Shown: positions 48,842-58,214 of the stretch, in pieces | How the letters are laid out: each line of letters opens with the position of its first letter | Numbering within the stretch: position 1 is the first letter of the stretch | Translations under genes and position numbers: made by a program | NCBI GenBank assembly: GCA_900637675.1 | Contig: LR134389.1 | Span: 1,550,001-1,614,000, forward strand | Length of the DNA: 64,000 bases | Direction: 5' to 3' | Source of the DNA: Streptococcus equi subsp. equi | GTDB taxonomy: Bacteria > Bacillota > Bacilli > Lactobacillales > Streptococcaceae | Notes under the pieces: generated by a model | The model's input: the letters and a program-made list of their open reading frames with translations, nothing else | What the model was told of the DNA's origin: nothing | Databases searched by the model: none

Positions 48842-50317
48842 CTAAGCTTCTTCTTTTGGCTGTGCTTTTTGTAACACCCAGGCTGAGATAGAGCCTGCCT
48901 CTACCTTGAAATCTGCCCAGCCATCCTCAGCAACAACAACAGTCTCCTGACAATTGTCTAAGAAATCACAAAAAACTTGACCAGCATAGGCTTGACCAAC
49001 CTCCATGTGCTTCCAGCCTGCATCGCCATTAGACAAAACAACTGCCAAAGGCTGAGGACGCTGATCATCTCCTAAGCAGGTCCAGCCGATACAATTGGCA
49101 TGATCAAAGTAATCAATCTGCTCCCCATAGACCAGCTGCTGCCTGAGCTCTGCCATTTTTGTGATAACCTCCTTAAAACTTTGCTGAGGGTAGTCTCCAG
49201 AAATACCATAATAATCACCATAAAAAAGACAGGGCTTGCCCTCTTGTCGTAAAAGAATCAGGCCATAGGCTAAGGGCTTGAACCATTCCTCAACAGTTGA
49301 CTCTAAGGCTTGCCCTCTTTGGGTGTCATGGTTTTCCACAAAGGTAATAGCAAGGTCTGGCCGACTAGCCACAAGACTGCCATCAAAAATAGTGGTCAAA
49401 TCAAAATCAGCTCCCTGCTGGCTAGCATTAAAAAAGGACATGTGCAGCGCAACATCAACTAGAGCAAACTGAGCCTTCGTTGCTTCGAGGTAATCCTCCA
49501 TAGATTCCTGATCAGACTTCCAGTATTCTCCAAAAACCTCTAAATCGGGCTTTAGCTGGGTACGAATATCATTGATAAAGGTCTGAATAAAATAAGAATC
49601 AATATGCTTCACAGCGTCTAAACGAAAGCCCTCAATACCAGTTGTCTCAATAAACCACTTGGCCCAATCCTGTAAATTTTGGATTACCTCAGGATGCTTG
49701 AAATCTAAGTCATTGTACATTAGATAATCAAAATTACCATGCTCATCGTCAATCAGCTCATCATTGGCCCAGCCCTTGTTATCACCGGTGATCATGTAAA
49801 TACCTGTTTCATTAGCCTTGGCGTCATAATCCAATCCCGTAAAATGGTACCAGTGCCATTTAAAGTCATTATAGGTATTTTGTCTGCCGGGAAAATCAAA
49901 GCCTGTCCAGCCTTCAATCTCATAGGGCTCTGTAAGGGCCTGCTGACGGTTCTCTGGATTCATTTTGATCACAGAAAAGCGTTCCTTGTGATCACCATTA
50001 GCCTTGTGGTTCAGCACAACATCAGCAATAGGCTTTATTTTTGCCTCTTTTAGGGCTGCAATCAGCTGCAAATAATCCTCTTTGCTGCCATATTTTGTGC
50101 TGACAGTTCCATTTTGGTTAAACTCTCCCAAATCAAACAAATCGTAAACACCGTACCCCACATCATCAGAGCTAGTGCCCTTAAAGGCAGGCGGCAGCCA
50201 CAGCTGACTAACCCCTAGCTGTTGTAGCTCAGGAATACTGCTTTTCAGCCTTTGCCAATGCCTTCCATCGGCAGGCAAATACCATTCAAAGGCCTGCATT
50301 AATAGTTGATGACTCAT
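48842..50317 (-). CDS. amyA: Cytoplasmic alpha-amylase (GH13)
   Basis: 491 residues without a signal peptide. GH13 regions in order: DVVLNHKA, the nucleophile Asp in EGFRLDAVKH, the acid/base Glu in LEVFGEYWKSD, and the transition-state Asp in ITFVENHDTQRG. It acts on internal maltodextrins or glycogen-like glucans. The start is preceded by AGGAGG. It lies directly downstream of ccpA, separated by a hairpin, so part of its expression may be read-through from ccpA. Confidence 0.93.
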   Translation of the reverse strand: MSHQLLMQAFEWYLPADGRHWQRLKSSIPELQQLGVSQLWLPPAFKGTSSDDVGYGVYDLFDLGEFNQNGTVSTKYGSKEDYLQLIAALKEAKIKPIADVVLNHKANGDHKERFSVIKMNPENRQQALTEPYEIEGWTGFDFPGRQNTYNDFKWHWYHFTGLDYDAKANETGIYMITGDNKGWANDELIDDEHGNFDYLMYNDLDFKHPEVIQNLQDWAKWFIETTGIEGFRLDAVKHIDSYFIQTFINDIRTQLKPDLEVFGEYWKSDQESMEDYLEATKAQFALVDVALHMSFFNASQQGADFDLTTIFDGSLVASRPDLAITFVENHDTQRGQALESTVEEWFKPLAYGLILLRQEGKPCLFYGDYYGISGDYPQQSFKEVITKMAELRQQLVYGEQIDYFDHANCIGWTCLGDDQRPQPLAVVLSNGDAGWKHMEVGQAYAGQVFCDFLDNCQETVVVAEDGWADFKVEAGSISAWVLQKAQPKEEA

Positions 50318-50327
50318 CTTAACCTCC

Positions 50328-50363
50328 TAAAAAGGACAAACCAGAAAACTCCTAGTTTGTCCT
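50328..50363 (-). terminator. Terminator between ccpA and amyA
   Basis: On the minus strand AGGACAAAC pairs with GTTTGTCCT, followed by TTTTT and the amyA ribosome site. Confidence 0.75.
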
Positions 50364-50386
50364 CAAAACTGCCTAAACAGGCAGAA

Positions 50387-51388
50387 CTATTTTGTTGTCC
50401 CACGCTTTTTAATGCCATGGTTCAATAAAATTTCTTTTTCTTCTAATTCTTCCTTATTCATGATCTTAGTGAGCATACGCATGCTAACAGCCCCCAAGTC
50501 ATAGACCGGCTGGCTGATAGAGCTCAAATTTGGACGTGTGTACTGAACGACTGGAGAATCATTGCTTGTGATAATCTCAAAGTCTTCTGGAACACGCTTA
50601 CCAGCTTCAAAAAGACCATTCAAAAGGCCTGCTGCCAGCTCGTCCTCTGCAACATAGGCAGCTGTCGCTCCGGAATTGATCACACGCTGAGCCAGCTCAA
50701 AGCCTTCCTTATAAGAATAGTTGGCCTCAAACACCAGACCCTCTTTAAAGTCAAGCTTGTTCTTCTTGAGTCCGTCCTTGTAGCCAGCTAAACGCACCTT
50801 TCCGTTGATATCATCAATGAGCGGCCCTGAAACAAAGGCAATGCTTTGGTGGTCTTTAGCTAAAATATCCACCACATCAGCAACAGCCGCCTTATAATCA
50901 ATGTTAACACTTGGCAGCTGATGATCCAGATCAACCGTTCCTGCCAGAACGATTGGCGTACGCGAACGAGAAAACTCTGCCCGAATCTTGTCAGTCAAGT
51001 GATGTCCCATGAAAATAATGCCATCGACCTGCTTTGCAAAGAGGGTATTCACAACATTGACCTCTTTATCATCGTCCTCATCACTTGAAGCAAGAACAAT
51101 ATTGTACTTGTACATAGCAGCAATATCATCAATTCCCTTTGCCAGAATAGAAAAATAGCTATTTGCAATATTAGGAATCACAACACCGACTGTTGTTGTC
51201 TTTTTACTTGCAAGACCACGAGCAACAGCATTTGGACGATAATCGAGACGATCAATAACCTCTAAGACCTTTTTGCGGGTATTTTCCTTTACATTTTTGT
51301 TACCATTTACAACTCGACTAACTGTCGCCATTGAAACTCCCGCTTCGCGAGCAACATCATAAATCGTGATTGTATCATCTGTATTCAT
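50387..51388 (-). CDS. ccpA: Catabolite control protein A
   Basis: 333 residues. LacI-type helix-turn-helix (ITIYDVAREAGVSMATVSRVVNGNKNVKENTRKK shape), hinge helix RPNAVARGLA, and a periplasmic-binding-protein-like effector domain ending ...EKEILLNHGIKKRGTTK. With HPr-Ser46-P it binds cre sites such as the one on the beta-glucoside promoter (5049-5062). It is divergent from pepQ, the usual arrangement in streptococci. The 90-base gap to pepQ carries only weak cre-like sequences. Confidence 0.96.
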   Translation of the reverse strand: MNTDDTITIYDVAREAGVSMATVSRVVNGNKNVKENTRKKVLEVIDRLDYRPNAVARGLASKKTTTVGVVIPNIANSYFSILAKGIDDIAAMYKYNIVLASSDEDDDKEVNVVNTLFAKQVDGIIFMGHHLTDKIRAEFSRSRTPIVLAGTVDLDHQLPSVNIDYKAAVADVVDILAKDHQSIAFVSGPLIDDINGKVRLAGYKDGLKKNKLDFKEGLVFEANYSYKEGFELAQRVINSGATAAYVAEDELAAGLLNGLFEAGKRVPEDFEIITSNDSPVVQYTRPNLSSISQPVYDLGAVSMRMLTKIMNKEELEEKEILLNHGIKKRGTTK

Positions 51389-51561
51389 TCTTCATCTTCC
51401 TTTCTAACTGAAAATGACGCTTTCAAAAAGTATTTTAGCATGATTTGTAACCACTTTCAAGTATTAACGGTTGATTTTTGAAAAAGTTTTCAAAAATTCA
51501 TAATAAGCTTGCTTTTTTAAGTATTTTTTGGAAAAATAGAAGGCAGAAAGAAGGTTTATCT

Positions 51562-52647
51562 ATGACTAAATTAGATCAAATTCGTTTGTACCTTAATCAG
51601 GAAAAGGCTGAGCTTGCTATCTTTTCTGATTCTGTAACGATCAATTACTTAACTGGTTTTTTATGTGATCCTCATGAAAGGCAGATGTTCCTATTTGTCT
51701 ATCATGACAAGGCTCCTGTTTTGTTTGTACCAGCTTTAGAGGTTGCAAGGGCTGAACAATTGCTGGACTTCCCTGTTTTTGGCTACGTTGACTCTGAAAA
51801 TCCTTGGGAAAAAATCAAGTCTGTCCTACCAAGCACAGCAGCAAAGACCATTTACGCTGAGTTTGATCATTTGAACATTACCAAGTTTCAAGGGCTGCAG
51901 AGTGTCTTTTCAGGACGCTTTGACAATCTAACCCCTTACATTCAAAGAATGCGGCTCATCAAGTCTGCTGACGAAATTCAAAAAATGCTGATTGCTGGAG
52001 AATTTGCCGATAAGGCTGTCAATGTGGGCTTTGATAATATTTCACTTGACGTCACCGAGACAGATATCATCGCTCAAATCGAATTTGAAATGAAAAAACA
52101 AGGCATCAGCAAGATGAGCTTTGAAACGATGGTTTTAACTGGTAACAACGCTGCAAACCCACATGGCATTCCAGGAACCAATAAAATCGAAAACAATGCC
52201 CTGCTGCTCTTTGACCTTGGTGTTGAAACATTAGGCTATACTAGCGACATGACGCGTACAGTTGCCGTTGGAAAGCCAGACCAATTTAAGCTTGATATTT
52301 ATCAGCTTTGCTTAGAGGCTCAGCTAACTGCTCTTGATATGATTAAGCCAGGAGTGACTGCAGCTCAGGTAGATGCCGCTGCTCGCCAAGTGATTGAAAA
52401 GGCTGGCTATGGCGACTACTTCAATCACAGGCTCGGCCATGGTATCGGTATGGACGTTCACGAATTTCCATCAATCATGGCTGGCAATGACCTGATTCTT
52501 GAAGAAGGCATGTGCTTCTCAGTTGAGCCTGGTATCTATATCCCAGGCAAGGTTGGGGTTCGTATTGAGGACTGTGGTCACGTAACTAAAGACGGCTTTG
52601 AGCTCTTCACCCAAACACCAAAAGAATTACTATACTTTGAAGGGTAA
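51562..52647 (+). CDS. pepQ: Xaa-Pro dipeptidase (proline dipeptidase)
   Basis: 361 residues from the ATG at 51562 (AGAAGG upstream; an ATG further upstream at 51478 would add 28 residues unlike the family). Creatinase-like N-terminal domain and an M24 'pita-bread' catalytic domain with metal ligands in LLFDLGVETLGYTSDMTRT (two Asp), HRLGHGIGMDVHE (His), SVEPGIYI (Glu) and VRIEDCGHV (Glu). It cleaves X-Pro dipeptides in the cytoplasm. Confidence 0.94.
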   Translation: MTKLDQIRLYLNQEKAELAIFSDSVTINYLTGFLCDPHERQMFLFVYHDKAPVLFVPALEVARAEQLLDFPVFGYVDSENPWEKIKSVLPSTAAKTIYAEFDHLNITKFQGLQSVFSGRFDNLTPYIQRMRLIKSADEIQKMLIAGEFADKAVNVGFDNISLDVTETDIIAQIEFEMKKQGISKMSFETMVLTGNNAANPHGIPGTNKIENNALLLFDLGVETLGYTSDMTRTVAVGKPDQFKLDIYQLCLEAQLTALDMIKPGVTAAQVDAAARQVIEKAGYGDYFNHRLGHGIGMDVHEFPSIMAGNDLILEEGMCFSVEPGIYIPGKVGVRIEDCGHVTKDGFELFTQTPKELLYFEG

Positions 52648-52820
52648 TAGGAGGCTTAAAAAGCCTGAAACAAAATGTCTCAGACCCTAATATCTAAAGC
52701 AACAGCACTTGGTCTGTTACTTTTCATATTACAGGCTATTTTCTCACAAGGAAAAGTCAAAGCACCCCTTGATGGGAAATCAGAGGGGCAAAAGCTATTT
52801 GTACTAAGCTCAAAAGCTAA

Positions 52821-54404
52821 TCAAGAGCACCTGACCAGCTCTTTATCCTTTAAGTGATAAATGCAATCATAAGACTGTGCATTATATTTATGAGCTATCT
52901 CAACCATGGTGCAGGGGAGTGAATGGAGTAACTCACGAATCTCTCTGGCGCTTTCTTTGTCTAGGGCAGCTGTGACCTCATCAGCCAGCAAAATCGGTTT
53001 TAGTATCAGCAAGCAGCGTGCAATTTCCAGCTTCATGATTTGCCCGCCAGAGAGATTTTGCCCATCTAGATGGAGATCAAGATCTCCGTTTAGCTCATTC
53101 CAAAGATGAACCTGCTGTAATATCTCCTTTAGTCGCTGGTCCGAATAATCCTGAAACAGCGTGAGATTATCTCGCAAGCTTCCTTCAAATATGTAAGGCT
53201 TTTGATGTATCAAAGACACAACATCATAGGAAGGAAAATAGCGTTTTCCATTGGCAGCTTCAAAATAAATAGTTCCAGAATAATCCTTATCCTCACCACA
53301 CAAAAGAGCAAATAAAGTAGATTTCCCACTACCACTGGCTCCTGTTAGCAAGGTTTTGTGCCCTGCTGAAATATGACCATCTATCCCTTGAAAAATAAGC
53401 CTATGATCAAAATACTTATCTAACCTCTTAAAGTAGATATCAAGTGTAAGATCATCTGTAGGGGTTAAGGCTTGATGTTTTGTCTCTTCCTCCAGAGCCA
53501 ATACTCTAACCATCTTCTCCTTAACAGCAGTTGCAGACTGTAAACTCGAAGTAGCTTCTAATAATTGCTGCAAGGGAGAGACAAGATTCGTAGAAGCTGT
53601 TATCATAGCAATGAGAGTTGTTAGTGATAGACTTGAATAGCTCATCACCAACAGACCAATAATAAGAGGACTAACCAAGCCAATCCCTTTTAATGGACCA
53701 GTCCAAAACATTACCAGATTGTGGGTAGTATAATAGCTATATTGCTTGTCTTCCATATGCTGAATCATTTCTAACACATGGTGAGCAAAAGCTTCGTTGG
53801 CTTGATTACTCTGTATCGTGTCTGCCCCCTTAGTAAAATCGGTGATACTGGCTAGGCTTTTCTCCCTCGCCTGACTAAGCTCTAAGCCTCGTGATTGAAG
53901 TAAGTGATTGAACACAAACTGTGGAATAATCATCAAAAAGCCACCAATAGTAAAGGCAATACCAATATAAATATCCTGCAAAAGAAGGTACAAGACAGAG
54001 GCTAAGATAGATAGGCCAAAAACAGGATAAATGAATAAGGGGACCAAATACTCCTGCCAAAACATAGGAATATCTTGGGTCAAAAACGAATTTAAGGCTG
54101 AAGTAAAATAGTTGAGCTGTTTATGATAAAAATGATATAAAGCCTTCTTTGCAATAAGGCAATTAAACGCTCTAACCATAGAACGTGCTAAAATGTTATT
54201 AAGATACATGCACATATAAATAAAGACAAAAAAAGCTACGCCTCCAAGACCAAAAAGCAATACCATTCCTTTATTGTTCATATCAATTTGCCCTGCTATC
54301 TGAATTAATACTGATAACAATAGTCCCTGCAAGGAATAGAGCAAAGCCAATAAACTATACAAGCAAAGCTGCCATTTTGAAATGACTTGTAAAATACTTT
54401 TCAT
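52821..54404 (-). CDS. ABC exporter, fused membrane and ATPase domains
   Basis: About 527 residues from the ATG at 54404 (AGGAG, 8 bases; a GTG three codons earlier is possible). The N-terminal six-helix exporter domain covers about 1-300. The ATPase has Walker A LTGASGSGKST, the signature NLSGGQIMKLEIARCLL, and Walker B PILLADEVTAALD. It lacks an N-terminal C39 peptidase domain, so it would not cut a double-glycine leader. It starts directly after the 44-residue peptide gene (about 23 bases), so that peptide is the likely cargo. It could also be a multidrug-type exporter. Confidence 0.82.
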   Translation of the reverse strand: MKSILQVISKWQLCLYSLLALLYSLQGLLLSVLIQIAGQIDMNNKGMVLLFGLGGVAFFVFIYMCMYLNNILARSMVRAFNCLIAKKALYHFYHKQLNYFTSALNSFLTQDIPMFWQEYLVPLFIYPVFGLSILASVLYLLLQDIYIGIAFTIGGFLMIIPQFVFNHLLQSRGLELSQAREKSLASITDFTKGADTIQSNQANEAFAHHVLEMIQHMEDKQYSYYTTHNLVMFWTGPLKGIGLVSPLIIGLLVMSYSSLSLTTLIAMITASTNLVSPLQQLLEATSSLQSATAVKEKMVRVLALEEETKHQALTPTDDLTLDIYFKRLDKYFDHRLIFQGIDGHISAGHKTLLTGASGSGKSTLFALLCGEDKDYSGTIYFEAANGKRYFPSYDVVSLIHQKPYIFEGSLRDNLTLFQDYSDQRLKEILQQVHLWNELNGDLDLHLDGQNLSGGQIMKLEIARCLLILKPILLADEVTAALDKESAREIRELLHSLPCTMVEIAHKYNAQSYDCIYHLKDKELVRCS

Positions 54405-54427
54405 ATCAATCACTCCTCACCTGAAAC

Positions 54428-54562
54428 CTAAATGTATCGCTCTCTTGGAAAGTATAAACGAAACATCCTCATACACCAATCATTTCCACCACAAACTAGA
54501 TTCTTGAATGTTAAATCAAGCTCTTGATCAAAATCATGTTCTCTGATTTCTTGAACAACCAT
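54428..54562 (-). CDS. 44-residue peptide gene upstream of an ABC exporter, candidate secreted peptide
   Basis: The ATG at 54562 has a strong ribosome site (AAAGGAGAG, 7 bases). The peptide has an acidic first half (MVVQEIREHDFDQELDLTF) and a second half with CGGNDWC and an Arg/Tyr-rich end (FRLYFPRERYI). There is no Sec signal. The shape is leader plus core, as in ribosomally made modified peptides or exported signals; the two Cys could form a disulfide or thioether ring. A Gly-Gly lies at residues 27-28, but the exporter has no peptidase. Divergent to the Rgg-type regulator gene. I do not recognise the family. Confidence 0.6.
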   Translation of the reverse strand: MVVQEIREHDFDQELDLTFKNLVCGGNDWCMRMFRLYFPRERYI

Positions 54563-54641
54563 TGGTTCTCTCCTTTCATTCTTACTATTTCTAGTATATA
54601 ATGGGAAAAAATACGAAAGGAAAAATTTCGGAAATCCGGAT
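54563..54641. promoter_or_regulatory. Divergent control region between the regulator and the peptide/exporter genes
   Basis: 79 bases. The overlapping -10-like boxes TATAAT (plus strand) and TATACT (minus strand) are both in CTAGTATATAATGG at about 54591-54604. Neither has a good -35, which suggests activator dependence. A near palindrome CGGAAATCCGG lies just before the regulator start. The regulator start has only a weak ribosome site. Confidence 0.55.
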
Positions 54642-55493
54642 ATGAATATCAGAGAGAAATTTAAAGCAATTCGTAAACAAAGAAGACTATCCTTAAAAAC
54701 GCTTGGTAAAATAGCTGGCTCAGCCACTAGTATTTCTGACTTCGAAAATGGAAAAACGAACCTTTCTAATGATGTTTTATTGCAGCTTTTAGGCTTTATG
54801 ATTGTTGAAATAAACGAGCTATTCGAATGGGAGGATTTTCACGAAAAGGAATTGGTTGAAGCCATCAAGCAAATCGAACTGGCAATAAAATCTAAACATA
54901 TTCCTGCTCTATCTCAGCTACAGCAGGACTTTCAAAGCTTATCTAAGACAAAGGAACAGTACATTTACCACATCATCTCACTGATCCTAACCATCACCAT
55001 TGCAGAATATCAAAACAAAGAGATCGATCCACACATCATGTCTGAGCTAACAGACTACTTCTTTTTCTTGGAGTATTGGACTAACCTTGATGTCGGCCTA
55101 CTAGGAAACATCGTCCACTACATGACAACAGATGCCCTAATCTTATTGACAAATGACATCTTAGAGCATACGCCTCAAGTACTCCGAAATAACCTAGATC
55201 GTATTAGGATCGATACTGTATTAAACTGTCTTACTGTCTTGATTAATCGTAAAGAGGAGAAGGCAAGCAGAACACTTCTTAAATTATTATTTAACAAACA
55301 TTATCCTAATTACTTTGCCTTTGAAAAGCTCTATTTACATGAATTACAAGCAGTCTATGATTTTAACTGGAAAGATAAAGAACAGGCGCTTGCAGCTCAT
55401 CACGTCATACTGGCTACCATTTCATTACTATTTACAGCTGATGAAGCCAAAGAATGGGACAGCTTCTTTCAAGAAAGTACTAGCTCTTTGTAA
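54642..55493 (+). CDS. Rgg/MutR-type transcriptional regulator
   Basis: 283 residues. N-terminal Xre-type helix-turn-helix (MNIREKFKAIRKQRRLSLKTLGKIAGSATSISDFENGKTNLS shape), then an all-helical C-terminal domain of about 210 residues of the Rgg/TPR-like kind that binds short peptides. It faces the 44-residue peptide gene, the usual position for an Rgg regulator and its target. Its ligand may be that peptide's processed C-terminus, or another signal. No classical SHP precursor is seen next to it. Confidence 0.8.
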   Translation: MNIREKFKAIRKQRRLSLKTLGKIAGSATSISDFENGKTNLSNDVLLQLLGFMIVEINELFEWEDFHEKELVEAIKQIELAIKSKHIPALSQLQQDFQSLSKTKEQYIYHIISLILTITIAEYQNKEIDPHIMSELTDYFFFLEYWTNLDVGLLGNIVHYMTTDALILLTNDILEHTPQVLRNNLDRIRIDTVLNCLTVLINRKEEKASRTLLKLLFNKHYPNYFAFEKLYLHELQAVYDFNWKDKEQALAAHHVILATISLLFTADEAKEWDSFFQESTSSL

Positions 55494-55753
55494 TACTCCA
55501 GCTCATACACTAAAGAAAAGCAAGGATAATCACATAAAAACTAATCACATCACTTTGCCCTGCTAGCTGAATTAGCTTGGGTCATCTCTTATGCCCAGCA
55601 AAACATCATCTAGTCTCAGCTTTCTTCCAAAGCTTCTTGTCTCTCTGGGCTTGCAAGCTTTTGATAGCTTAAGAGGCACAAGCATTAACAAAGGCTAACA
55701 AATGCCTGTAAAAATATGCTATGATAGGGGTAACAAAAACCTAGGAGGTGCTT

Positions 55754-56422
55754 ATGTCACACAAATCCATTCATCAACAGCTTAGAAATGCTTTTTCCTT
55801 TCGGACAGCGGTACGCGTCTACAATGACCAAAAAATAGCCAAAGAAGACTTAGACCTGATTTTAGATGCTGCCTGGCTCAGTCCTTCCTCTATCGGCCTT
55901 GAGGCCTGGCGGTTTGTCGTTTTAGAAAACGAAGCTGTCAAGCATGAGCTAAAGGAGGTCTCTTGGGGAGCAGTTTATCAGTTTGAGACAGCTAGTCATA
56001 TGATCCTTTTAATCAGCGAAAAAAACGCCAGATATGATGGCGCTTCTATCAAGCAAAGCTTATTGCGCAGAGGCATTACTGACGAGCAAGCCTTGGCCAG
56101 TCGTCTGGCATGCTACGAAGCCTTCCAAAAGCATGATATGAAAATAGCAGATGATCCTCGGGCTCTCTTTGACTGGACTGCCAAGCAAACCTATATCGCG
56201 CTTGCTAATATGATGACCACTGCTGCTTTTATGGGGATTGACTCTTGTCCGATTGAGGGCTTTAACTATGACAAGGTAAATGCTATCTTAGCAAAACATG
56301 GGATTATCAACCCTGATACCGAGGGTATCTCTAGCATGCTGTCTTTAGGCTATCGCCTGCGCGATCCCAAACACTCACAAACCAGAAAGCCCAGAGAAGA
56401 GGTTATTTCCTTCTTTAACTAA
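55754..56422 (+). CDS. Nitroreductase-family flavoprotein
   Basis: 222 residues from the ATG at 55754 (AGGAGG, 5 bases). FMN-binding marks: FRTAVRVYND at the start (Arg pair), a PSSIGLEAWRFVV loop, and a C-terminal SLGYRLRDP. NfsB/YodC-type NAD(P)H-dependent oxidoreductases reduce nitro-compounds and quinones. Single gene. Confidence 0.85.
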   Translation: MSHKSIHQQLRNAFSFRTAVRVYNDQKIAKEDLDLILDAAWLSPSSIGLEAWRFVVLENEAVKHELKEVSWGAVYQFETASHMILLISEKNARYDGASIKQSLLRRGITDEQALASRLACYEAFQKHDMKIADDPRALFDWTAKQTYIALANMMTTAAFMGIDSCPIEGFNYDKVNAILAKHGIINPDTEGISSMLSLGYRLRDPKHSQTRKPREEVISFFN

Positions 56423-56536
56423 GCCCCTTTTGCCATTGCTCCCAAAGAAAGTGCAAAGACAGTCCTTTGCCTTTTCTTTTTCATAACTGTCGAATTATGG
56501 TACAATGTGTCAAAAGACCTATGGAAAGTGATGCCT

Positions 56537-57462
56537 ATGACATTATTATCTGTAATTATCCCCTGCTTCAACGAAGAAGACACGATTATTCCTTATCTTG
56601 AAGAAATGAAGCAAATCGAAGCGGCCATGACCAGCCAATTAGCCTTTGAATATCTTTTTATTGATGATGGCTCTACAGATCAAACCCTGAGCGTGCTAAG
56701 AGAGCTTGCGGGGCGCTTCTCTAATGTGCATTACCTCTCCTTTTCACGACATTTTGGCAAGGAAGCTGGACTATTAGCCGGCCTAGAAGAGGCAAAAGGA
56801 AGCTATATTACGGTGATGGACGTTGACCTCCAGGACCCACCCGAGCTTCTCCCGCTGATGTATAGCAAATTACAGGAGGGCTTTGATGTGGTTGCCACAA
56901 GAAGACAGAGCCGACAAGGAGAGCCTGCTATCCGTTCCTTTTTTGCTAGACTCTTCTACAGATTAGTCAAGCATGTCTCCAACACCGAAATCGTCGATGG
57001 GGTACGTGATTATCGTTTAATGACAAGACAGGTGGTGGATAGTATTTTAGAGTTGGGAGAGGTCAATCGCTTTTCCAAGGGGATTTTTCTTGGGTTGGCT
57101 ACAATACTGCCTATATCAGCTTTGACAATCGTAAGCGGCAGTACGGCAAAACCAGCTGGAACTTTCTTGAGCTTTTGAACTACTCGATAGACGGCTTTAT
57201 CAATTTTTCTGAGATGCCCTTAACCATTGCTACCTGGACTGGGACACTTAGCTTTTTGCTATCTCTGCTAGCCATTTGCTTTATTGTTATACGCAAGCTG
57301 CTTTTTGGTGATCCGGTTTCAGGCTGGGCAAGCACTGTATCCATTATGCTATTTATCGGTGGAATTCAGCTGTTTTGCATGGGAATCATTGGAAAATACA
57401 TTTCCAAGATCTTCCTTGAAACCAAGAAAAGACCCGTCTACATCATCAAAGAAAAGAAATAA
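56537..57462 (+). pseudogene. GT2 family membrane glycosyltransferase (GtrB/DPM1-like), frameshifted
   Basis: Frame-restored length 308 residues, normal for undecaprenyl-phosphate sugar transferases. The N-terminal GT-A domain starts TLLSVIIPCFNEEDTI, with DDGSTD, the metal-binding DVDLQDPPELL and QGEPAIRSFFARLFYRL. Two C-terminal membrane helices (TGTLSFLLSLLAICFIVIRK and SIMLFIGGIQLFCMGIIGKY) follow. The frame breaks at a T5 run (57084-57088). A sixth T restores GIFSWVGYNTAYISFDNRKR and the missing middle. It would load glucose or a similar sugar onto the lipid carrier. Start chosen by GGAAAG 8 bases upstream. Confidence 0.8.
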
Positions 57463-57540
57463 CAGAGCAATCATCAAGGCCCCTATCAGCCGCCAATGAG
57501 GCCGATAAGGACTGGTTGCCCTCATCATGACAAGCACGAC

Positions 57541-57582
57541 AAAAGACTTGATGGTCCCAATCAAAACCATCAAGTCTTTTTT
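57541..57582 (+). terminator. Strong terminator after the GT2 gene
   Basis: Perfect 14-base arms aaaagacttgatgg and ccatcaagtctttt, then TT. Symmetrical, so it also serves minus-strand transcripts. Confidence 0.8.
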
Positions 57583-57647
57583 AGTATGTGACCTTGCGTC
57601 TGCCTCGCACCTAAAAAGACGAGATAATGTCATAACCACCGTCTATC

Positions 57648-57717
57648 TACTGACCCCAAAAAGTTGGACAATTTAGTTTTAAGCAAGGGATTTAGTTCTG
57701 TATTGCACAGGACTAAG
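57648..57717. repeat. IS3-family end relic
   Basis: About 70 bases match the orfB-side end of the intact IS3 copies (tactgacccc.aaaagttggaca ... gatttagttctgtattgcacagg.ctaag), with the end of orfB only. It is a solo fragment between the GT2 gene and smpB. Confidence 0.8.
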
Positions 57718-57744
57718 CAAGGCCATCAGCTTGTAAACAGACGC

Positions 57745-58212
57745 TTAGCGGCGGTTCACACTCTTCATCACACGCCGAATGTCACGATCCTGCTCGCGTC
57801 GCTTGATCGATTCACGCTTGTCATAATCATGCTTTCCTTTGGCAAGGCCGATTAACACCTTGGCAAAGCCATCCTTAAGATAAACCTTTAGAGGAATAAG
57901 GGTCATTCCTGTGCCCTTTAGCTCATCTGCTAGGTGCTGAATCTCACGCTTTTTGAGCAATAATTTGCGCGTGCGCTCCGGATCAGCATTCCAGATATTT
58001 CCCTGCTCAAAGGGAGCAATATGAACATTGACCAACCAGGCCTCACCATTCTTGATTTGGGCAAAGCCGTCCTTGAGCTGGATACGCGCGGCACGAACAC
58101 TCTTAATCTCCGTACCGGTCAACACAATTCCAGCCTCAACTGTCTCAACGATATGATAGTCATGACGAGCCTTTTTGTGTTGCGCTAATACATTACCTTC
58201 ACCTTTTGCCAT
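57745..58212 (-). CDS. smpB: SsrA-binding protein SmpB
   Basis: 155 residues, the standard length. Contains the conserved NRKARHDY-type start ([29 protein letters not shown] shape), [20 protein letters not shown] and a basic C-terminal tail [10 protein letters not shown], which enters the decoding centre. It carries tmRNA to stalled ribosomes. It follows rnr by two bases. Confidence 0.96.
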   Translation of the reverse strand: MAKGEGNVLAQHKKARHDYHIVETVEAGIVLTGTEIKSVRAARIQLKDGFAQIKNGEAWLVNVHIAPFEQGNIWNADPERTRKLLLKKREIQHLADELKGTGMTLIPLKVYLKDGFAKVLIGLAKGKHDYDKRESIKRREQDRDIRRVMKSVNRR

Positions 58213-58214
58213 GC

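Noticed and set aside
51400..51440. cre-like sequence between ccpA and pepQ
   Set aside because: The best candidate (TGAAAGCGTCATTT) misses three key positions, so autoregulation is not claimed.
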